The notes under the pieces were generated by a model. It was not told the origin of the DNA. It was given only the letters and a program-made list of their open reading frames with translations, and ran no database searches. Both the position numbers and the translations under genes were made by a program. This document shows, piece after piece, positions 1-5,974 of a DNA stretch of 13,303 bases. Origin of the DNA: a bacterium (GTDB lineage: Bacteria; Zhuqueibacterota; Zhuqueibacteria; Thermofontimicrobiales; Thermofontimicrobiaceae); contig JALOPY010000015.1 in NCBI GenBank assembly GCA_025453735.1, forward strand, positions 1 through 13,303. Reading direction: 5' to 3'. Every line of letters begins with the position of its first letter. Position 1 is the first letter of the stretch.

Positions 1-560
1 TTATCCCCCGGGTTCAAATAAACAGAAGAAAATCCCTTTATAAAAACATCCTTTATTTTTTCATATTCATCCATTTGGTTAAAAAAAATTTCAATTGGTT
101 TTTCGCCTTGTATTTGTGAAAAAATTATTGATGCATCGTTTTCCTTAGCAATTTTCCCCGCCATATGCAGATATTTCAATAATTCGTCATTTTCATTCAT
201 AATTTTATTATTATAAACATATACTGGAACTTGTTCATTTATTGAAATATCGACAATAACAACTTTAGCGCCACCTAAAACAGCTTTATATATACACTCG
301 CCTAACAAATCCCTTGGAGTCCAAAAATGTTTTCCAGGTCTGCTGGCATATGTTTCACAGTCAAACTGAAATAGTTTGACCGAATCCGAAATCATGGCAT
401 CTTCATTTTCTAAAGAAATAGCTTTTTGAAAGTCTTTTCTAACCAGATAATCATAAGTGAAATTTTGAATTGTTTGGCCAAAACGTGTATTCGGGATGAA
501 ATGAAATAAAATGGCTATGTGCTTGTATTGTAATAAAGAAAAGGAAGATAATGAATTATC
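1..560 (-). CDS. CHASE2-domain-like sensor protein, partial, 5' end damaged or unusual
   Basis: The minus-strand frame read from 560 down to 3 has no stop and leaves the window at the left edge, so the C-terminus is missing. The translation carries CHASE2-like landmarks in the right order: FTYDYLVRK (about 465-439), ISDSVKLFQFD (about 392-360), TPRDLLGE (about 320-297), GGAKVVIVDI (about 275-246) and DELLKYLHMAGKIAKE. CHASE2 is an extracytoplasmic sensor domain found in front of adenylate cyclases, histidine kinases and similar outputs; the output domain would lie outside the window. The 5' end is odd. A TGA lies at 561-563, and the only ATG in frame near the start is at 395-393, inside the conserved region. 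No ATG, GTG or TTG lies between 560 and 396, and the expected strong membrane helix before the domain is not visible. It may be a decayed gene, or one with a frameshift or a rare start codon. The stretch is visibly more AT-rich than hslVU. The domain call is from motif memory and is moderate. Confidence 0.5.
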
Positions 561-592
561 TCAAGAACATGAATGCAAAATAAAGGATAAAC

Positions 593-1123
593 ATGAAAAT
601 CAGATCGACAACTATTCTTGGAGTTCGCCATAAAGGCGCCGTGGCAATGGCTGGCGATGGTCAGGTAACATTTGGAGATACGATCATAAAAACCGGCGCA
701 CGCAAAATCCGCAAAATGTATGACAATTCGATTCTTGTGGGCTTTGCCGGATCGGCAGCAGACGCGTTGACATTATTCGAAAAGTTCGAGGCAAAGCTGG
801 AACAATATCATGGCAATCTGTCACGCGCAGTGGTCGAGTTGGCAAAAGAATGGCGCACCGATCGCTACCTGCGGCGTCTTGAAGCCCAGTTAGCGGTTAT
901 GGACAAGCAAAACAGCTTTTTGGTTTCCGGCACCGGCGATGTCATCGAACCGGATGATAGCATTTTGGCGCTCGGCTCCGGAGGTCCGTATGCGCTATCT
1001 GCAGCTCGCGCCCTGATTAACCATACCAAATTAAATGCAAAACAAATTGTTGAAGAAGCGATGAAAATTGCTGGCTCAATTTGCATTTACACCAATACCA
1101 ATATTGTCGTCGAAGAATTATAA
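593..1123 (+). CDS. hslV: ATP-dependent protease subunit HslV (proteasome-like peptidase)
   Basis: HslV is the N-terminal-threonine peptidase of the cytoplasmic HslUV (ClpYQ) complex, a double hexamer capped by HslU rings that degrades unfolded and regulatory proteins. At 176 residues it has the family's usual length. After a five-residue leader (MKIRS) comes TTILGVRHKG; T6 should be the catalytic threonine exposed by removal of the leader, as in bacteria whose HslV has a short propeptide. Further family landmarks are GDGQVTFGD (21-29), VGFAGSAADA, the DRYLRRLEAQLAV stretch, GSGGPYALSAARAL and the C-terminal AGSICIYTN, where the Gly, Cys and Thr match the known metal-binding loop. The ATG at 593 is preceded by AAAGGA (582-587) at suitable spacing. 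hslU follows after 9 bp, as in most genomes. Confidence 0.97.
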   Translation: MKIRSTTILGVRHKGAVAMAGDGQVTFGDTIIKTGARKIRKMYDNSILVGFAGSAADALTLFEKFEAKLEQYHGNLSRAVVELAKEWRTDRYLRRLEAQLAVMDKQNSFLVSGTGDVIEPDDSILALGSGGPYALSAARALINHTKLNAKQIVEEAMKIAGSICIYTNTNIVVEEL

Positions 1124-1130
1124 AGGAAAA
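1122..1130 (+). promoter_or_regulatory. Ribosome binding site of hslU overlapping the hslV stop codon
   Basis: AAAGGAAAA begins inside the hslV TAA (1121-1123) and sits just before the hslU ATG at 1133. This suggests translational coupling of the two subunits of one protease. Confidence 0.7.
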
Positions 1131-1132
1131 TC

Positions 1133-2500
1133 ATGGATAAAATAGACCAGGAATTGACTCCGAAGCAGATTGTTCAAGAATTAGATAAATACATCATCGG
1201 ACAGGATAACGCGAAGAAGTCCGTTGCGATTGCATTGCGGAACCGCTGGCGAAGACAGCAGGTCGCTGATGAGCTGCGCGAAGAAATCATGCCGAATAAT
1301 ATTATCCTGATCGGACCTACAGGAGTCGGGAAAACCGAAATCGCCCGAAGATTGGCACGATTAGCGAATGCGCCTTTTGTGAAAGTCGAAGCATCTAAAT
1401 TTACCGAGGTTGGCTATGTTGGTCGCGATGTCGAATCAATAATCCGCGATTTAGTTGATCTGGCGGTATCTATGGTTCGCAGTCAAAAAACAGCACAGGT
1501 CGAAGAAAAAGCGGCAGAGTTGGCCGAGGAGCGACTGCTCGATATTCTGCTTCCCCCGATCGCCAAAGGAGACGAGCATGACACTAAAAAGGTCGAAACC
1601 GATGAGCTAAAAGCAAAATGGAACCGAACTCGTGAAAAATTGAGAGATCAGCTTCGCTCTGGGCAACTGAATGAGCGCACCTTAGAGCTTGAAGTCCCTT
1701 CGGAAAATTTTCCGATGATGCAGATTGTTTCTCCCATGGGAATTGAAGAGATGGGATTGAATATCCAGGATTTGCTGGGACCGATGTTTCCGAAGAAAAT
1801 TAAAAAACGAAAAATGAAAATGCCTGATGCGCGTCGTTACCTGATACAGGAGGAATCTCAAAAACTGATCGACATGGAAGAAGTGATACGCGAGGCAATC
1901 CAACGGGTTGAAAATTCGGGAATTGTTTTTCTCGATGAAATCGATAAAATTGCTGGCGAAGATTCCGGACATGGGCCTGATGTTTCCAGGGAAGGCGTCC
2001 AGCGTGATTTGCTGCCAGTCGTCGAAGGCACTAATGTGCTGACCAAATATGGCATGGTCAAAAGCGATCACGTGCTTTTTATTGCGTCAGGCGCATTTCA
2101 TGCTGCCAAACCTTCAGACCTTATTCCTGAATTGCAGGGTCGCTTTCCGATTCGGGTCGAGCTTGATAGCCTGACTACGGAAGATTTTGTCCGGATTTTA
2201 ACGGAGCCAGAAAATGCGTTGATTAAACAGTACACAGCGCTGTTAAGCACCGAAGATGTGAAAATTGATTTCACCAAGGAAGCCATTGTCCAGATCGCTC
2301 AAACCGCGAGCGACGTCAATGAAAAAGCCGAAAATATCGGAGCACGACGTTTGCACACAATTTTGACAACCCTGTTGGAAGATATTCTGTTTGAAGTGCC
2401 GGATTCGAAAATCAAGAAAATTACCATTACCGACAAAAAAGTGCAGGATACCTTGAAAGACATAGTCGAGGATGAAGATTTGAGTCGATATATTCTTTAG
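1133..2500 (+). CDS. hslU: ATP-dependent protease ATPase subunit HslU
   Basis: HslU is the AAA+ unfoldase that feeds substrates to HslV in the cytoplasm. The 455-residue length is normal. Residues 10-25 (PKQIVQELDKYIIGQ) are the usual N-terminal signature. Walker A is GPTGVGKT (61-68), the pore loop GYVG is at 94-97, the family-specific I domain occupies roughly 110-235, and Walker B is IVFLDEID (264-271). ELQGRFPIRVEL (333-344) holds the arginine-finger region, and IGARRLHT (402-409) is the sensor 2 region. The C-terminal tail ends in DLSRYIL, the segment that in the family inserts between HslV subunits to activate them. All key residues are present, so the pair should be functional. It is expressed with hslV (9 bp gap). 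Confidence 0.98.
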   Translation: MDKIDQELTPKQIVQELDKYIIGQDNAKKSVAIALRNRWRRQQVADELREEIMPNNIILIGPTGVGKTEIARRLARLANAPFVKVEASKFTEVGYVGRDVESIIRDLVDLAVSMVRSQKTAQVEEKAAELAEERLLDILLPPIAKGDEHDTKKVETDELKAKWNRTREKLRDQLRSGQLNERTLELEVPSENFPMMQIVSPMGIEEMGLNIQDLLGPMFPKKIKKRKMKMPDARRYLIQEESQKLIDMEEVIREAIQRVENSGIVFLDEIDKIAGEDSGHGPDVSREGVQRDLLPVVEGTNVLTKYGMVKSDHVLFIASGAFHAAKPSDLIPELQGRFPIRVELDSLTTEDFVRILTEPENALIKQYTALLSTEDVKIDFTKEAIVQIAQTASDVNEKAENIGARRLHTILTTLLEDILFEVPDSKIKKITITDKKVQDTLKDIVEDEDLSRYIL

Positions 2501-2571
2501 AATTTCAGTTATTATTTAGCTTATCAACGGCTGAATTAGAAACCGTTAAAAAGGTTCAACAGTTTGATATT

Positions 2572-2611
2572 TTTGAATAAACACCACAATTAATTGTGGT
2601 GTTTATTCAAA
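2572..2611. repeat. Perfect 40-bp palindrome with AACACC/GGTGTT core
   Basis: Two 19-base arms flank a TA centre and match without any mismatch. The inner arm reads AAACACCACAAT and its complement ATTGTGGTGTTT. It belongs to the same family as the hairpins at 3725-3754 and 3772-3797. Confidence 0.93.
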
Positions 2612-2626
2612 CAAAACCAAAACTAT

Positions 2627-2642
2627 AGCCGTTTTAACGGCT
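2627..2642. repeat. Short hairpin AGCCGTT-TT-AACGGCT
   Basis: Seven-base arms with a two-base centre. It has the same 7+2+7 layout and CCGTT/AACGG core as the hairpin at 3688-3703. Confidence 0.8.
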
Positions 2643-2710
2643 TATTTTCAGATCACAAAACTGTTACTAATTTTAGATAAATTTCAACATAGACTGACAT
2701 CATGAGAAGC

Positions 2711-2716
2711 AGGAGG
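2711..2716 (+). promoter_or_regulatory. Strong ribosome binding site that fixes the GTG start of argF
   Basis: AGGAGG lies five bases before the GTG at 2722. An overlapping ATG at 2720 runs straight into TGA (2723-2725), so GTG is the only sensible start. Confidence 0.85.
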
Positions 2717-2721
2717 TTAAT

Positions 2722-3633
2722 GTGAACAAGCATTTCTTATCAATTGCAGAATTGACCAAAGACGAAATTTATGAAATCTTTGATTTGACAAAAGAGTTAA
2801 AGGCGAAACAGAAAAAGGGCGAATCGCATCATTTGCTCAAAGGCAAAACTCTGGCAATGGTTTTTGCCAAGCCATCAGCCAGAACTCGAATTTCATTTGA
2901 ATCAGGCATGTTTCAACTGGGCGGTCATGCCTTGTATTTGTCACCAAATGATATCGGACTTGGAACCCGAGAAGCGGTGAAAGATGTTGCCAGGGTGCTA
3001 TCACGCTATAATGATGGCATTATGGCTCGATTGTTCGGACATAATGATATTATTGAATTAGCTGAATATTCTTCAGTCCCGGTCATTAATGGGCTAACCG
3101 ATTTGCTGCACCCCTGCCAGATCATGGCAGATACATTTACTATTTTAGAACATCGAAAAACGCTGGACAATTTAAAAGTTGCTTTTATCGGTGATGGCAA
3201 TAATGTCGCCAACTCCTGGATCAATTTTGCATCACGGGTACCGATGACGCTAGCGCTTGGCGTTCCAGATGGATTTGACCCGAATCCTGACATCTTAAAA
3301 AATGCACGACAGACGGGCATTAGCTCAATTCTCGTGCTGCATGATCCAAGAGAAGCCGTAAAAGACGCTGATGTTGTCTATACCGATGTGTGGGCAAGCA
3401 TGGGACAGGAAGCTGAAGCGACGAAACGAAAGCAACTTTTCAAACCATTCCAGGTAAATGATGCGCTCATGAAACATGCCCGTCCCGATACATTTTTTAT
3501 GCACTGCCTACCTGCGCATCGCAACGAAGAGGTGACGGATAGCGTAATCGAAAGCCCAAATTCCATTGTATTTGATGAAGCAGAAAATCGAATGCACGTG
3601 CAGAAAGCGATCATGGTAAAATTGATGGCGTAG
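2722..3633 (+). CDS. argF: Ornithine carbamoyltransferase (OTCase)
   Basis: OTCase catalyses carbamoyl phosphate + L-ornithine to L-citrulline + phosphate in cytoplasmic arginine synthesis, or the reverse in arginine deiminase catabolism. The 303-residue length is typical. The carbamoyl-phosphate loop SARTR is at 52-56 (within FAKPSARTRISFE), HPCQ at 130-133, and the second-domain GDGNNVANS at 157-165. DVWASMGQE (222-230) is the ornithine-type SMG loop, and HCLPAHR (261-267) carries the catalytic Cys. The SMG loop and HCLPAHR favour true OTCase over acetyl- or succinyl-ornithine variants. Translation starts at GTG with a strong AGGAGG. No other arginine gene or ArgR gene is adjacent, so anabolic or catabolic use cannot be told from context. 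Palindromic repeats flank the gene on both sides. Confidence 0.96.
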   Translation: MNKHFLSIAELTKDEIYEIFDLTKELKAKQKKGESHHLLKGKTLAMVFAKPSARTRISFESGMFQLGGHALYLSPNDIGLGTREAVKDVARVLSRYNDGIMARLFGHNDIIELAEYSSVPVINGLTDLLHPCQIMADTFTILEHRKTLDNLKVAFIGDGNNVANSWINFASRVPMTLALGVPDGFDPNPDILKNARQTGISSILVLHDPREAVKDADVVYTDVWASMGQEAEATKRKQLFKPFQVNDALMKHARPDTFFMHCLPAHRNEEVTDSVIESPNSIVFDEAENRMHVQKAIMVKLMA

Positions 3634-3636
3634 CCC

Positions 3637-3657
3637 GATTTTAGATTTTAGATTTTA
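3637..3657 (+). repeat. Tandem repeat, three copies of GATTTTA
   Basis: Three perfect 7-base units begin four bases after the argF stop codon, followed by a partial fourth (GA). Such short tandem arrays are prone to copy-number change. Confidence 0.9.
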
Positions 3658-3724
3658 GAATTGGAGCAATTCCCGAAAGTTGCTAAAAACCGTTGAAACG
3701 GTTCCAAGCGTCTATTTGCTCCTC

Positions 3725-3754
3725 ACAAACACCGTGATAAATCATGGTGTTTGT
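3725..3754. repeat. AACACC-type hairpin, second member
   Basis: Arms of 14 bases with an AA centre. The inner left arm reads AAACACCGTGAT and the right arm ATCATGGTGTTT. The single mismatch is compatible with G-U pairing in RNA. Confidence 0.85.
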
Positions 3755-3771
3755 CTCAATACGATTTGAAC

Positions 3772-3797
3772 TAACACCATAATTTATTATGGTGTTA
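3772..3797. repeat. AACACC-type hairpin, third member
   Basis: Perfect 12-base arms with a TT centre. The left arm is TAACACCATAAT. It lies 17 bases after the second member. Confidence 0.88.
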
Positions 3798-3873
3798 ATT
3801 TGAAATAGCAATGTCGCATTACCAACTGTTAGGATTTGCAACCTTTTAGAATTGATTTTTCATTGATAAAACT

Positions 3874-4845
3874 ATGCAAATTTTTATCGAACCTTATCAA
3901 CACTCTTTTGCTGAAGACTGGGACAATTTCGTCTGGCAGGCAAATAACGGCAATATTTTTCATACCCGCCGTTTTTTAAGCTATCATCCGCCCGAACGAT
4001 TTGAAGATCATTCGCTTATTTTCAAAAAAGATAAGCGAGTGATCGCTCTTTTCCCGGCGACGGTTCGCTTTGAGCAACATCGGCGCATTCTGACGTCGCA
4101 TCGCGGCGCTTCGTATGGCGGATTGGTGACCAACTTCCACGTTGGCATCAGGGAAACATTTGATATCGTGGAGGCTTTGATTCAATATGCCCAGGATAAT
4201 CAATTCCAGGGCATTGAACTGACCCCCCCTCCGATTGTCTATTATAAACGCCCGAGCCATTACGTGGATTTCGCCCTGGTTAAAAACGGATTTGGATACA
4301 AAAAGCGCGAAATCTCCAGTGTCATTCCCCTGACGTTTGGTGAACAAGATGTGCTGGCAACATTTTCATCGGAATCGCGACGAGCGGTGCGACGAGGCGT
4401 GAAGCTGGGAGTCGAAGTGCGAGAATGTGAAGCGTACGAGGATTTCTACCAGATTTTGAAACGCAACTTGAAAATGCGGCACAATGTCACCCCCACCCAT
4501 TCATTGGATGAGCTGCTATTGCTGAAACAGATTTTTCCGGAACGTATCAAGCTTTTCGGCGCTTTTGCTGAAGAACAAATGGTCGCCGGGGTTGTCATGT
4601 TTATTTGTAATCCTCAGGTCGTGCTGGCATTTTATATCAGTCATAATGAGGATTTCCAGCAATACCGGGGCGTGAACTGCTTATTTTTTGAAATCATCAA
4701 ATGGGCGATTCGCGAAAAATACGCATATCTTGATTTCGGAATTTTTACGGTCAACATGGATCCCAACTGGGGATTGGGAAGATTTAAAGAAAGCTTCGGC
4801 GCACAGGGCATTTTTCGGGATTCGCTGCTGAAATATTTCGACTAA
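3874..4845 (+). CDS. FemAB/BioF2-like GNAT-fold acyltransferase
   Basis: This 323-residue soluble protein resembles the FemAB / BioF2-like acetyltransferase family (double GNAT fold). Members add amino acids or acyl groups to peptidoglycan precursors or to exopolysaccharide and lipid sugars. What is seen: an N-terminal WDNFVWQANNGNIFHTRRFL segment (16-35), a hydrophobic strand with FPATV (60-64), the basic stretch SRRAVRRGVKLGVEVRE (168-184) typical of the second GNAT half, and a C-terminal DFGIFTVNMDPNWGLGRFKE (287-306) followed by SFGA, matching the family's 'N-x-GL-x-x-FK-x-x-FG' ending. The ATG at 3874 has no clear Shine-Dalgarno sequence. A glycosyltransferase gene follows on the same strand, suggesting a joint role in envelope or polysaccharide modification. 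The substrate cannot be inferred. Confidence 0.8.
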   Translation: MQIFIEPYQHSFAEDWDNFVWQANNGNIFHTRRFLSYHPPERFEDHSLIFKKDKRVIALFPATVRFEQHRRILTSHRGASYGGLVTNFHVGIRETFDIVEALIQYAQDNQFQGIELTPPPIVYYKRPSHYVDFALVKNGFGYKKREISSVIPLTFGEQDVLATFSSESRRAVRRGVKLGVEVRECEAYEDFYQILKRNLKMRHNVTPTHSLDELLLLKQIFPERIKLFGAFAEEQMVAGVVMFICNPQVVLAFYISHNEDFQQYRGVNCLFFEIIKWAIREKYAYLDFGIFTVNMDPNWGLGRFKESFGAQGIFRDSLLKYFD

Positions 4846-4906
4846 ATTTTTGCTTTTTCATCTTTGCGCCCTCGGCGACGAATCTTACAAGTCAGATAAA
4901 ATCAGA

Positions 4907-5971
4907 ATGAAAATCTTACATATCGCTCCTTTCAATATCGGCAACGTGCCCATGACTTTTGTTCAGGCGGAAAGGCAATTGGGTTATGAAAGCCGGCTCA
5001 TCACCTTGGCTAAAAATAAAAGAGGCTATCCCGAAGACATCTGTTTGAATCTGCCATTGTTAGATTTCAGAGGAATAATTCATCTCAAAAGATTGATTGC
5101 TGGAAAAGCAAGAGTCGCGGTCACCAATGTAAGACCGAATCTTTCCAGTCTCCCGCCCACCTGGCTGCCAGGTAATTTTGAAAAATCCTTGATCAAATTG
5201 CGTGAATCGATCTGGAAGCCAATCATAAGAAAACTTGATCGACAAATTCAAATCGATACATTCGATGTGATTCAGCTCGATGGCGGAGTTGGTTTTTTTC
5301 GCGATGGGAGCGATATAATTCGATTAAAAAACCAAAAAAAAAAAATCATCTGCTGCTATGCTGGCAGCGATCTTCGCGTTCGCGGCGTTATCCCCCAGGT
5401 TGATGAAATCTCAGATTTGAATGTCACGGTAGAGCTCGATCATTTGAGCCTTCACCCCAAAATTCATCACATTTTTTTCCCATTTGAACCACAAAAATTA
5501 AAGCCTCTCCCCTATCGCAATCATAGAATTATTCGCATCGGACATGCGCCAACCAATCGCGCGGCAAAAGGAAGTGATACGATTATCGCCGTAGTCAAAG
5601 AATTGGAAAAAAATTATCCAGTCGAATTGGTTCTCATCGAAAATTTGCCCCATCATGAAGCCTTGAAACGAAAAGCTGAATGCCACATCTTTATCGACCA
5701 GATCGGCGATCTCGGCTATGGCATCAATTCATTGGAATCTCTCGCTATGGGAATTGCGACGTGCTCCTGTCTGGCAGAGGGATTTGATGAACAATACCCG
5801 GATCACCCATTTGTCGTTATCGACGGGCAAAACATGAAATCGCGGTTGATCTCGTTAATCAGGGATGAAAAACTCCGACTGAAAAAAGGCAGAGACGGAC
5901 GGGATTGGGTGAAGAAGTATCACGATCCGATTCAGGTGGTGCAAAAAATCCATCAGTTGGCGCATCTATAA
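4907..5971 (+). CDS. GT-B fold glycosyltransferase (GT4-like)
   Basis: Predicted to transfer a sugar from a nucleotide-sugar donor to an envelope or polysaccharide acceptor. I start it at the ATG at 4907 (354 residues), because MKILHIAPFNIGNVPMTF is a typical GT-B N-terminus with the first beta strand. The frame stays open to a TTG at 4850, but those 19 residues look non-coding. The N-terminal domain has DVIQLDGG (120-127) and CCYAGSDLRVRG (149-160). The C-terminal donor domain begins near RIIRIGHAPTNRAAKGSD (207-224), and IDQIGDLGYGINSLESLAMG (263-282) corresponds to the E-containing donor motif of GT4 proteins. No membrane helix is evident. A run of 12 A (5334-5345) encodes KKK at 144-146. 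It follows the FemAB-like gene by 61 bp and probably shares its transcript. Its end is 3 bp from the stop of the convergent U32 gene. Confidence 0.75.
   Translation: MKILHIAPFNIGNVPMTFVQAERQLGYESRLITLAKNKRGYPEDICLNLPLLDFRGIIHLKRLIAGKARVAVTNVRPNLSSLPPTWLPGNFEKSLIKLRESIWKPIIRKLDRQIQIDTFDVIQLDGGVGFFRDGSDIIRLKNQKKKIICCYAGSDLRVRGVIPQVDEISDLNVTVELDHLSLHPKIHHIFFPFEPQKLKPLPYRNHRIIRIGHAPTNRAAKGSDTIIAVVKELEKNYPVELVLIENLPHHEALKRKAECHIFIDQIGDLGYGINSLESLAMGIATCSCLAEGFDEQYPDHPFVVIDGQNMKSRLISLIRDEKLRLKKGRDGRDWVKKYHDPIQVVQKIHQLAHL
5334..5345 (+). repeat. Homopolymer of 12 adenines inside the glycosyltransferase gene
   Basis: Twelve consecutive A bases lie in the codons for QKKK. The frame is intact as written. 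A run of this length is a candidate for replication or transcriptional slippage. Confidence 0.9.
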
Positions 5972-5974
5972 ATC

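Larger units (their letters stand above)
2526..2642. repeat. Composite palindromic intergenic element, copy 1 (upstream of argF)
   Basis: This occupies most of the hslU-argF spacer (2501-2721). In order it holds AACGGCT (2526-2532), an imperfect AACC...GGTT hairpin (2541-2556), a perfect 40-bp palindrome (2572-2611) and a 16-bp hairpin AGCCGTT-TT-AACGGCT (2627-2642). The first AACGGCT could also pair with AGCCGTT at 2627-2633, enclosing the whole element. The same two hairpin types recur downstream of argF. It could be a REP/MITE-like fold-back element, a structured RNA, or a transcription barrier after hslU. No T-tract follows the main hairpin, so a classical intrinsic terminator is not clear. 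Confidence 0.75.
3688..3797. repeat. Composite palindromic intergenic element, copy 2 (downstream of argF)
   Basis: This lies in the 240-bp spacer between argF and the acyltransferase gene. It contains AACCGTT-GA-AACGGTT (3688-3703), a 30-base hairpin (3725-3754; 14-base arms, AA centre, one G/T position that would be a G-U pair in RNA), and a perfect 26-base palindrome (3772-3797; 12-base arms, TT centre). The latter two share the AACACC...GGTGTT core of the 40-bp palindrome upstream of argF. The order, small hairpin then large hairpin, is the same as in copy 1. No gene was seen in the spacer. Confidence 0.8.

Noticed and set aside
2572..2611. ARG box (ArgR operator) upstream of argF
   Set aside because: TGAAT and ATTCA are present in the palindrome but separated by about 28 bases instead of the short AT spacer of an ARG box; sister palindromes lack them.
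2572..2611. Intrinsic terminator of hslU
   Set aside because: The stem is very stable but AT-rich at its base and not followed by a T tract; a terminator role is possible but not supported enough to call.
3637..3797. CRISPR array
   Set aside because: The repeats are palindromes and a short tandem heptamer with no regular repeat-spacer spacing and no cas genes.
4850..4906. Extended glycosyltransferase start at TTG 4850
   Set aside because: The 19 added residues do not resemble a GT-B N-terminus; MKILHIAPFN at 4907 does.
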